Source: an uncultured Collinsella sp. (GTDB taxonomy: Bacteria; Actinomycetota; Coriobacteriia; Coriobacteriales; Coriobacteriaceae). Taken from it: 28,904 bases of DNA. The notes under the pieces are model-generated. The model saw nothing but the letters and a program-made list of their open reading frames with translations. It searched no databases and was not told where the DNA came from. The number at the start of each line of letters is the position of its first letter. Positions within the stretch are counted from its first letter, which is position 1. The translations under genes and the position numbers were made by a program. Positions 22,601 to 28,139 of the stretch are shown piece by piece. The stretch spans positions 1 through 28,904 of the forward strand of contig URZJ01000006.1 of NCBI GenBank assembly GCA_900552395.1, in the 5' to 3' direction.

Positions 22601-22676
22601 CACCTGCGTCTTTGGCGGCCGCGACGTCATCGCCAAGAGCAACGCCGGCTTTAACGTCGTCGACCTGATGGGCTAA
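19632..22676 (+). CDS. M16C metallopeptidase, PreP/insulinase family
   Basis: A 1014-residue cytosolic zinc peptidase. ATG 19632 is preceded by AAAGGAG; the upstream in-frame extension is rejected because it reads through the repeat cluster. The inverted zinc motif is HILEH (H80, E83, H84), and the third ligand is likely the glutamate in GVVFNEMKGA, about 110 residues later. The length and the large second half match PreP/M16C single-chain enzymes, in which active and inactive halves enclose a chamber for peptides below about 70 residues. There is no signal peptide, so degradation of intracellular peptides is expected. The gene is a single unit ending in a strong palindrome. Confidence 0.95.
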   Translation: MPTTSTDPRAAAAALLVPGTTCHGFAVERCETVPELDSDAYVLRHTASGARLLYLACDDENKAFAIGFKTPPADSTGVFHILEHSVLCGSAKFPVKEPFVDLIKSSMQTFLNAMTYPDKTIYPVATTNEQDLYNLMDVYLDAVFNPAIYTKPTIFEQEGWHYELDLPEGAEGEGDGSSASLREGTLRYNGVVFNEMKGALSDPMSVLDDAVNAALYPDTAYAHESGGDPRAIPTLTYEQFLDTHARHYNPSNSYITLYGDLDVDRALAFLDERYLSQSSAASRRMDAAVAAGEDPSALAPNPLDVQAPATCEYKRVEMATTPENALVGLGLVLGSALDRKRTIAADILFETLLGSNEAPVKKAILAAGLGGNVVSYTAAESLQPYELIMLQNAQPGVARELRRVFQNACRDLCEHGVPRERLEAIISSNEYDLRQRDYGIADGVAIACDALSTWLYDDDAATLALKYGPVYEELRSELDGSYFEDLLRELVLENDHMALVELVPVDAAEGSEGAEAAELAAKRDAMTDAELADVVERTAALRAAQEAEDTPEAKATLPRLRVSDIGEARPEPPLVVDTTTPIPCLRHDIPTNRLAYAMQYFDLGCVAFEDLPYVTLLCRLLKQLPTSEHSAEELDNLLAGKLGFLSFTTEVMTQPEVDGVRPYLLVSAGALSEKIDALASLPREVWSSTLLADADADRVRDVLTQIRIGLEQGFINNGHSAALGRAMSYSSPSAVVREQLSGVDFYLFLRDLLDHFDERLDDLRAKLAELAERIFVADGCMASFTGSDEDFDAYWDAAGDLGLGADASAVAGRDALVVPTPCNRHEAFVIPSDICFAASACDPRRLGIDVTGAWAVAANALSYDYLWNEIRVKGGAYGCGFRAAGERQTAFYTYRDPAIDPSIERVARAGEWLGSFEPDGAAFEGFIVSCVSGMDAPVKPYALTKRRNTTYLAGLDPHAREERRAQMLAATPGELRSLGADVTRIAAESPTCVFGGRDVIAKSNAGFNVVDLMG

Positions 22677-22689
22677 CCACAGCAAGCAA

Positions 22690-22726
22690 AACCACTACAA
22701 AGGGGACAGGCCCCTTTGTAGTGGTT
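22690..22726. repeat. GGGACAGG-core palindrome a (also terminator-like)
   Basis: AACCACTACAAAGGGG and CCCCTTTGTAGTGGTT are perfect 16-base arms around ACAGG. It lies 13 bases after the M16 stop and may end that transcript, although no T run follows. Related palindromes lie at 23421 and 23494. Confidence 0.85.
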
Positions 22727-22733
22727 CGAACAC

Positions 22734-22762
22734 TTGTTCTATACGTACACATGTTCTATAGT
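22734..22762 (+). promoter_or_regulatory. hicAB promoter
   Basis: TTGTTC (22734-22739) and TATAGT (22757-22762) are 17 bases apart. The sequence TGTTCTATA is directly repeated at 22735 and 22752, so each promoter box overlaps one copy. Confidence 0.6.
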
Positions 22763-22787
22763 ATGGGTGATTGCATCGGATCAAAAT

Positions 22788-22808
22788 TGCAACTAGAATA
22801 TAGTTGCA
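22788..22808. promoter_or_regulatory. Candidate HicB operator
   Basis: TGCAACTA and TAGTTGCA are perfect inverted arms around five bases, between the promoter and the hicA start. Autoregulation by the antitoxin is typical of hicAB loci. Confidence 0.6.
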
Positions 22809-22822
22809 GAATGTGAGGCGGG

Positions 22823-23086
22823 ATGACTCGAGCCGATAAACTCATCGCCCAACTGTTTAGCTGCCCTTCGACGTATCGGTATGCCGATTTTTTAAAAGTC
22901 ATGGCCTCATATGGCTTTGAAATGGACAGCAAAGGCAAGACATCCGGATCGCGCATTCGCTTCTACAGGCCCTCAGATGGCAGGATGTTCGTGATGCACG
23001 CGCCTCATCCATCTGACGAATTGACAGCGGGGACAATTCGAAACATCGTTCGATTTCTGCAGGATGTCGGAGGCAGTCATGAGTAA
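22823..23086 (+). CDS. hicA: HicA-family mRNA interferase toxin
   Basis: An 87-residue small basic protein of the HicA/YcfA type with a dsRBD-like fold. The order FLKVMASYGFEM, SGSRIRF, MHAPHPSDEL and GTIRNIVRFLQDVG matches the family. The usual G-S-H/N-H catalytic histidine region reads GSRIRF here, and the histidines are in MHAPHP, a subgroup I have seen paired with the HicB type found next door. The toxin would cleave mRNA when unbound. A GAGGCGGG stretch precedes the ATG. The last codons overlap the start of hicB by eight bases, giving coupled translation. Confidence 0.88.
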   Translation: MTRADKLIAQLFSCPSTYRYADFLKVMASYGFEMDSKGKTSGSRIRFYRPSDGRMFVMHAPHPSDELTAGTIRNIVRFLQDVGGSHE

Positions 23087-23414
23087 CGTTTTGGCATACA
23101 AGGGCTATTTCGCCCCAGTCGAGTTCGATGCCGAGCAGCATGTACTAACAGGTATGGTCGCCGGCATTAGGGACGCAATTGTATTTGAAGGCTCCAAGGC
23201 TGAAGAAGTGGAGCAATGCTTCCACGACGCCGTCGACGATTACCTTGAGTTTTGTGCCGAAAAGGGCAAGGAACCAGAGCGGGCTTTTAAGGGCTCGTTC
23301 AATGTGAGAACAGGCTCCGAGCTTCACAAGCAGGCAGCACTGGCGGCGGCAAAGAAGGGCGAGTCACTCAATAAGTTTGTGACCGAAGCAATCGCCGCGG
23401 CGCTACAACGTTAA
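23079..23414 (+). CDS. hicB: HicB-family antitoxin
   Basis: A 111-residue antitoxin. ATG 23079 is used because GGAGG sits directly upstream. The N-terminal partial RNase H-like domain (about 5-70) contains YKGYFAPVEFDAEQHVLTG and the acidic VDDYLEFCAEKGKEPER. The C-terminal ribbon-helix-helix region (FNVRTGSELHKQAALAAAKKG...FVTEAI) should bind DNA. It would neutralise HicA and repress the operon, probably at the palindrome upstream of hicA. Its overlap with hicA and the shared promoter support a two-gene unit. Confidence 0.93.
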   Translation: MSNVLAYKGYFAPVEFDAEQHVLTGMVAGIRDAIVFEGSKAEEVEQCFHDAVDDYLEFCAEKGKEPERAFKGSFNVRTGSELHKQAALAAAKKGESLNKFVTEAIAAALQR

Positions 23415-23420
23415 CGCTTA

Positions 23421-23469
23421 GGCCCAAACCACCACAAAGGTGCCTGTCCCCTTTGTGGTGGTTTGGGCC
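23421..23469. repeat. GGGACAGG-core palindrome b (after hicB)
   Basis: GGCCCAAACCACCACAAAGG and its exact reverse complement form 20-base arms around TGCCTGTCC. The inner arm, AACCACnACAAAGG, matches palindrome a, so hicAB is bracketed by related elements. It can serve as a transcription stop. Confidence 0.85.
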
Positions 23470-23493
23470 GTCATTATCGCGTTTGCCCAGATA

Positions 23494-23532
23494 AAACCTG
23501 CCAAAATAAACCTGTCCCTTTTTGGCAGGTTT
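23494..23532. repeat. GGGACAGG-core palindrome c
   Basis: AAACCTGCCAAAA and its exact reverse complement flank TAAACCTGTCCCT. The core is inverted relative to palindrome a. It lies seven bases beyond the stop of the minus-strand ATPase gene and may terminate it. Confidence 0.8.
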
Positions 23533-23539
23533 CCCGCGG

Positions 23540-25639
23540 CTAGCGCACCTGGTAGGCGCGGGCGTTTCGCGCCGAGAGGAAGACCGTGGAGCCGTTATGG
23601 ATGAGCGAGCTCACCTGCGGGGCAATAAGGCCCGCGACGCCTCCCGCCAACAGCAGCGAGTTGAGGCCGATGACCTCTCTAAACGATGCGTCCATGCGCT
23701 CCTCGAGCCCAAGCGCCAGACGGCGCAGCACCACGAGCGAGGAAAGGTCGCCGTCGGTGAGCGTGATGTCGGCGACCTCTTTGGCGATCGCGGTACCCGA
23801 GCCCATGGCCACGCCCACGTTGGCGGCCGAAAGCGCCGGCGAGTCGTTGACGCCGTCGCCCACCATGACCACGCGGCGCCCGGCCGCGCGCATCTGCTCG
23901 ATCACGGTGTGCTTGTCCTCGGGCAAGAGGTCGGCGCGGAACTCATCGATCCCCGCCTTGCCCGCGATACGCGCGGCGGCGTTGGCGTTGTCGCCCGTGA
24001 GCATCACGATATGCTCAAAGCCCAGCGCGCGGAGCTGCGCCAGCGCCTCGGGCGCGCCCGGCTTGAGCGGGTCCTGGATGCCGATTGCACCCTTGAGCAC
24101 GCCATCGACCGCCAGGTAGAGCTTCGAGAGGCCGTCGAGCTTCTCCTCGATCAGCGCCCGCACATCGTCGTCGATCGTGACGCCCTCGTCCTCGACCACA
24201 AAATGCTCGGAGCCGATCACGCAGCGCTTGTCGTCGAGCGAGCTCGCGATACCATGCGCCACCAGGTACTCGACCTCGGCATGGCGCTCGCGGTGCTCGA
24301 GCCCGGCCTCGGCAGCCGCATTGACCACGGCGCGCGCCACCGGGTGCGGAAAGTGCTCCTCAAGGCAGGCCGAGAAGCGCAGCACCTGCGTGCGGTCCCA
24401 GCCATCGAACGAAAGCACGTCCGCCACCTGTGGGGCAGCGGCAGTCAGGGTGCCCGTCTTGTCGAAGACGATGGTGTCGGCCGTGGCAAAGGCCTCAAAA
24501 TGCTTGGATCCCTTGACGGTGAAGCCCTCGCGCGCGCTCTGGCTCATGGCCGTAAGCACGCTGATGGCGCCCGTAAGCTTGAGCGCGCAGGAGTAGTCGA
24601 CCATGAGCGCGGCACTCGTGCGCACCAGGCTGCGGGTCTTGAAGTAGACGCCCGCGGCAAGTAGGAAGTTCCACGGTACAAAGGCGTCGGCCATATGTTC
24701 ACGACGGCTGAGCGACTCGGCCTTTAAGGCCTCGGACTGCTCGACCAGGCTCACGATCGAGCGCAGCTTGGTATCGGTCGCGGCAGCGCGCACGCGCACG
24801 TAGGCCTCGCCGTCCTCCACGGCCGTGCCGGCAAAGACGTCGTCGCCCACGCTGCGCTCGATAGCCAGCGGCTCGCCGGTGAGCGTGGACTGGTTGACCA
24901 TGGCGCAGCCCCACTCGACGGTGCCGTCGACGGGAATGGGCATGCCGGTGCGCACCACAATGAGGTCGCCGGCGACAAGGCTCGATGCCTGGACGCGGCG
25001 CTCCTCTGCCCCGCGCACTGTGGCATCGCCGCAGGGGATGAGCTGCGCGTAGTCAGGCACGTCGAGCAGCGAGTAGATGAGCTGGTTTTGCGACTGCGCA
25101 CGGGTGTAGTCCTCGAGGAGCTCACCCAAGTTGAGCAGCAGCATCGTGCTGGCAGCGGTGCGCCAGTCGCGCTTGAGGAAGGAGATGCCGATGGCCGCGG
25201 CGTCGAGCACGGGCACGTCGAGGCGCGCGCCGGCAAGAGACGCGAGCGCTGCCTTGAGAAAGCCGCGATAGCTCCAGACGGTATAGATCGTGGAGAGCGG
25301 CGCCGGCAGGAACCAGCGGCGGGCGAGATGTCCGCCGAGGAGCGTGGCGATATCCATGAGCAGGCTGTTGGTGCGCGGCGCAAGCGCGACGGTGCAGTCG
25401 CGACGGGCCTCGTCCACGGCCGTGCGGTCGATAGCGGCGATGGCGGCGAGCGCCTGGGCGCGGGCGGCGGGATCAAACGCGACGGCGAGTGAGCCCATGC
25501 GCGGATAGACCGTCGCCTTTTGGATGACGGGATGCTGGCGGAGGGCGCGCGTGAGGGCGTCGATGTCCGCCTCGGGCACGCGACCGACGAGCTTAACGCG
25601 CACGCGGCCGGGGACCTCGTGTTGGATGGTGTAGTTCAT
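23540..25639 (-). CDS. P1B-type heavy-metal-transporting ATPase
   Basis: A 699-residue membrane pump. An HMA-like N-terminal domain (HEVPGRVRVKLVG, about 7-75) lacks a CxxC metal site. Catalytic marks are TGE (254-256, actuator), DKTGT with phosphorylated Asp393, the HP motif (432-433) typical of P1B pumps, TGDN (548-551) and GDGVND (594-599). The membrane metal motif that is usually CPC, SPC or TPC reads DYSCALK (348-354), with no proline, so metal specificity cannot be assigned. P1B pumps export metals such as Cu, Zn, Mn or Fe. GAGAGG precedes the ATG. The small membrane protein gene upstream is probably its partner. Confidence 0.93.
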   Translation of the reverse strand: MNYTIQHEVPGRVRVKLVGRVPEADIDALTRALRQHPVIQKATVYPRMGSLAVAFDPAARAQALAAIAAIDRTAVDEARRDCTVALAPRTNSLLMDIATLLGGHLARRWFLPAPLSTIYTVWSYRGFLKAALASLAGARLDVPVLDAAAIGISFLKRDWRTAASTMLLLNLGELLEDYTRAQSQNQLIYSLLDVPDYAQLIPCGDATVRGAEERRVQASSLVAGDLIVVRTGMPIPVDGTVEWGCAMVNQSTLTGEPLAIERSVGDDVFAGTAVEDGEAYVRVRAAATDTKLRSIVSLVEQSEALKAESLSRREHMADAFVPWNFLLAAGVYFKTRSLVRTSAALMVDYSCALKLTGAISVLTAMSQSAREGFTVKGSKHFEAFATADTIVFDKTGTLTAAAPQVADVLSFDGWDRTQVLRFSACLEEHFPHPVARAVVNAAAEAGLEHRERHAEVEYLVAHGIASSLDDKRCVIGSEHFVVEDEGVTIDDDVRALIEEKLDGLSKLYLAVDGVLKGAIGIQDPLKPGAPEALAQLRALGFEHIVMLTGDNANAAARIAGKAGIDEFRADLLPEDKHTVIEQMRAAGRRVVMVGDGVNDSPALSAANVGVAMGSGTAIAKEVADITLTDGDLSSLVVLRRLALGLEERMDASFREVIGLNSLLLAGGVAGLIAPQVSSLIHNGSTVFLSARNARAYQVR

Positions 25640-25689
25640 GCGTGAAGGCCTCTCTTGGTATGGGGCGTCAAACGTGCGCCCAAAAGAGC

Positions 25690-25730
25690 AGCAGCTGCGT
25701 CGCTTGGGGGCGATCGCAGCTGCTTAGAGT
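25690..25730 (-). terminator. Hairpin between the small membrane gene and the ATPase gene
   Basis: AGCAGCTGCG and CGCAGCTGCT are perfect 10-base arms around a 15-base loop. On the minus strand the stem is followed by GCTCTTTTGGG. It may be a weak terminator or an attenuator limiting ATPase expression. Confidence 0.5.
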
Positions 25731-25757
25731 CGTTGAGACAAGCGTTGGGCGCGAGGT

Positions 25758-26015
25758 CTACTCGGCCTTGCCGCCCTCGACGACCTCCACGTCAACGGGG
25801 TTGTTGAGGTACTCAGCCTCGGCAACGATGTCGTCGACCTGGGCCTTGGCCTGCTCGACGATGTCCTGGTAGCCAGCCTTGACGCGCATGCCGGCAGCAA
25901 CGGTAGCCACGGCGGCACGCTTGGCGGTGTCAGACGCGAGGGCCTTGGGAACAACGACGCCCAGGACGGCGCCGGCGGCAACGAGCAGGGAGTGAGTCTT
26001 GGAAATGCTGACCAT
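25758..26015 (-). CDS. Small single-pass membrane protein upstream of the metal ATPase
   Basis: An 85-residue protein with an N-terminal hydrophobic segment (about 7-25), a Lys/Ala helix (30-50) and an acidic C-terminal helix (about 50-82: DIVEQAKAQVDDIVAEAEY). AAAGGAT precedes the ATG. It resembles the DUF6110-type small proteins that I recall beside metal ATPases. It is also similar in layout, though not clearly in sequence, to mycobacterial PacL proteins (DUF1490), which act as metal-binding scaffolds for P1B pumps. No His-rich metal tail is present. A partner role for the downstream ATPase is inferred from the shared strand and 118-base spacing. Confidence 0.78.
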   Translation of the reverse strand: MVSISKTHSLLVAAGAVLGVVVPKALASDTAKRAAVATVAAGMRVKAGYQDIVEQAKAQVDDIVAEAEYLNNPVDVEVVEGGKAE

Positions 26016-26050
26016 GGATGATCCTTTCGGACGTGCGGATAGAACGGTAA

Positions 26051-26064
26051 TTAGTTCAGACTAA
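26051..26064. promoter_or_regulatory. Dyad upstream of the metal-ATPase operon
   Basis: TTAGT and ACTAA are inverted around TCAG. The TTAG...CTAA layout is loosely similar to DtxR/MntR-type boxes, but it does not match a full consensus. A weak TTGCAT (26084-26089, minus strand) could be a -35 nearby. Confidence 0.35.
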
Positions 26065-26235
26065 CATTCTTTGAGTAGACGAGGATGCAAAGTCACCGTA
26101 CGGCAATCCCGAAGGCGCGTCTTTTTGCGTTGTGCTGCTGAACTGGGGTTCAATCTACCCCGCAAGTGGGAAGGTAGGCCATGGTAACTCGCGTTATGCA
26201 CATCTCGATCATAGTTGCGCACATGCAACAGTTGG

Positions 26236-26277
26236 CGGTGGCTAACCACCGGATTGCTGGCCGGCCTAAGGGCCGGC
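26236..26277 (+). other. Two tandem GC-rich hairpins upstream of the folate gene
   Basis: CGGTGG-CTAA-CCACCG (26236-26251) and GCCGGCC-TAAG-GGCCGGC (26260-26277) are perfect short stems with similar tetraloops. They lie about 70 bases before the ATG at 26350. A possible promoter box pair (TTGCCC 26290, TAGACT 26311) lies downstream with poor spacing, so it is unclear whether the hairpins are transcribed. Confidence 0.4.
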
Positions 26278-26349
26278 GGTTGACCCGTTTGCCCTCGCGA
26301 CGGAAGGGATAGACTTTGTAGCAACCGAACAGCTGCTTTGGAGGAATGC

Positions 26350-26970
26350 ATGCTTAACGTTGCGCAACACAAACAAGCCGTCCGTGCCAAAGCGCTTGCC
26401 CAGCGCAACGACATCCCGCAGGCCCTCCGTGAGCAAAAGTCAGCCTCAATATCCTCCCAGCTCGCAGCAAAACTCGACCGGCTGCTCGACAGCCATCAAG
26501 GCGGCCCGGTAACCGTGGCAACGTATGCGGCAATAGGATCCGAGCCCGATCCTTCCGCATTTGCCAGCTATGCCGAGCGGCGCGGCTGCCGCGTCACGTA
26601 CCCCTGCATGCTCTCATCAGCCGAAGCCGCTGCGTGCGGCCAGCGCATGTGTATGAGGGCCGTCGCTGCCGGCGATGCGCCCGCGGCCCCGTTTATCGCC
26701 CGCCCCACGCGGGCCTTCGCGGCCACGGACATCGACAGAGACCGTTTCCCCATCGTGCCTGCCGAAACTCTCGACATGATCATCGTGCCGCTCGTGGCTT
26801 TCGACCGCGCCGGCGCGCGCCTGGGCTACGGCGGAGGCTGCTACGACCGCTACCTGTCCACACTTCGTCCCGACTGCCACATCGTCGGCATCGCCTTTGA
26901 AGAGCAACGCGTCGACCGCGTCCCCACCGATGCCCACGACCTGCCGCTGCCCAACATCATCAGCGCCTAA
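26350..26970 (+). CDS. 5-formyltetrahydrofolate cyclo-ligase
   Basis: A 206-residue cytosolic enzyme (MTHFS, YgfA/Fau family) that uses ATP to convert 5-formyl-THF into 5,10-methenyl-THF. ATG 26350 is used because GGAGG lies five bases upstream. The N-terminal basic helix KQAVRAKALAQRND and the middle VTYPCM segment match the family. The nucleotide-binding signature GYGGGCYDRYL is present at about 160-170, and the length is normal. It is a single-gene unit. It converges with metA, only 31 bases apart, with no obvious terminator between them. Confidence 0.95.
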   Translation: MLNVAQHKQAVRAKALAQRNDIPQALREQKSASISSQLAAKLDRLLDSHQGGPVTVATYAAIGSEPDPSAFASYAERRGCRVTYPCMLSSAEAAACGQRMCMRAVAAGDAPAAPFIARPTRAFAATDIDRDRFPIVPAETLDMIIVPLVAFDRAGARLGYGGGCYDRYLSTLRPDCHIVGIAFEEQRVDRVPTDAHDLPLPNIISA

Positions 26971-27001
26971 CCGCTGACGTGCCTCATTACACGAGCGCAG
27001 T

Positions 27002-27928
27002 CTAGTGCTCCTCGCCGGCGCGGGCCAGGTCGTAGGGCGTGGTCTGGTAGACGTAGTAGTTGAGCCAGTTGGTGTAGAGCAGCTGAGCCTGGCTGCGCCA
27101 GACGTTGAGCGGCTCGGCCGAGGGGTCATCGTTTGGGAAGTAATGCGCCGGCACCTCCGGGTTGAGTCCGCGCTTCACGTCACGCTCGTACTCCAGGCGT
27201 AGCGTGTCGGTGTCGTACTCGGGGTGGCCAAAGACAAAGAAGCGGCGGCTGTCGGTCGACTTGACGATGTACAGGCCCACCTCGTCGGACACGGCCACGA
27301 CCTCAAGCTGAGGCTCGGCCTCCACGTCCTCGCGACGCACATCGGTGTTGCGCGAATGCACGGCATAGAAACGGTCGTCGAAGCCGCGAACCAGCGGGCT
27401 TTGCGGCTTCACCAGATAATGCTCAAAGACGCCGCTCGCCTTTGCCGACAGATCGTACTTCTGAATACCGTAATGATGGTAGAGCCCTGCCTGCGCGCCC
27501 CAGCAAATGTGCAGCGTCGAGTGCACGTGCGTGGTGGACCAGTCCATGATCTGGCAGAGCTCGGGCCAGTAGTCGACCTCCTCGAACGGCATCTGCTCCA
27601 CGGGCGCGCCCGTGATGATCAGGCCGTCGTAGTGGATGTCGCGGATGTCGTCGAACGTGCGATAGAACGTCTCCAGGTGGCCGGCACTCACATGCGTGGC
27701 CTCGTGCGTCTTGGTGCGCAGCAGGTCCACCTCCACCTGCAGCGGCGTGTTGGAGAGCTTGCGCATGATCTGCGTCTCGGTGGCGATCTTGGTGGGCATG
27801 AGGTTGAGGATGAGCACGCGCAGCGGACGGATGTCCTGGTGCAGCGCGCGGTACTCGGTCATGACAAAGATGTTCTCGCTCTCGAGCTGCGCGGCGGCAG
27901 GGAGGGCGTCGGGAATACGAATGGGCAT
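27002..27928 (-). CDS. metA: Homoserine O-acetyltransferase, MetA family
   Basis: A 308-residue enzyme for the first committed step of methionine synthesis, acylating the hydroxyl of homoserine. The catalytic nucleophile is Cys142 in HICWGAQ; His235 and Glu237 in FGHPEYD complete the active site. Residue 111 is glutamate (TGAPVEQMPFEEVDYW). In this family Glu111 is linked to acetyl-CoA and glycine to succinyl-CoA, so I predict O-acetylhomoserine as product even though the fold is MetA and not MetX. AAGGAG precedes the ATG. The upstream 200 bases show no SAM riboswitch or T-box that I can recognise. No other methionine gene is in the window. Confidence 0.95.
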   Translation of the reverse strand: MPIRIPDALPAAAQLESENIFVMTEYRALHQDIRPLRVLILNLMPTKIATETQIMRKLSNTPLQVEVDLLRTKTHEATHVSAGHLETFYRTFDDIRDIHYDGLIITGAPVEQMPFEEVDYWPELCQIMDWSTTHVHSTLHICWGAQAGLYHHYGIQKYDLSAKASGVFEHYLVKPQSPLVRGFDDRFYAVHSRNTDVRREDVEAEPQLEVVAVSDEVGLYIVKSTDSRRFFVFGHPEYDTDTLRLEYERDVKRGLNPEVPAHYFPNDDPSAEPLNVWRSQAQLLYTNWLNYYVYQTTPYDLARAGEEH

Positions 27929-28073
27929 GGATGCTCCTTACGAGTCAGTTGCAGCTATGGTACAACGAGCGGCCCCATCCGCGCGAGCACATCGCCCAGC
28001 GATGCCGTCAGTGGCCCAAATCACTCCAAAAGTAGAGATTACGGCATGTCCCAATAATCTACGGCACTTTAGC

Positions 28074-28102
28074 TTAGCAAAGTGACGCCAGGACGCTACA
28101 AT
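28074..28102 (+). promoter_or_regulatory. Promoter of the hydroxyacid dehydrogenase gene
   Basis: TTAGCA (28074-28079) and TACAAT (28097-28102) are 17 bases apart, giving a leader of about 31 bases to the ATG at 28140. Confidence 0.65.
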
Positions 28103-28139
28103 GGTCCGACGCGAAAAACTCGGCCGAAAGGATACGTAT

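Larger units (their letters stand above)
26016..26349. other. Divergent intergenic region
   Basis: This 334-base region separates the metal-ATPase operon (minus) from the folate gene (plus). It contains an operator-like dyad at 26051 and a pair of strong hairpins at 26236-26277. Near 26154-26178 CTACC and GGTAG could form a smaller stem. I see no gene in it and no recognisable riboswitch. Confidence 0.5.

Noticed and set aside
23522..24664. A 380-codon plus-strand open frame over the metal ATPase
   Set aside because: It is antisense to the ATPase, whose TGE, DKTGT, HP and GDGVND motifs are unambiguous; the shadow is Arg/His-rich and lacks a credible start site.
26100..26349. 6S RNA upstream of the folate cyclo-ligase gene, as in enterobacteria
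   Set aside because: I see no long two-arm structure with a central bubble; only two short hairpins are present, and the link is specific to Proteobacteria as far as I know.
27929..28073. SAM riboswitch or T-box ahead of metA
   Set aside because: No T-box sequence, terminator/antiterminator pair or SAM core motif is visible in the leader.
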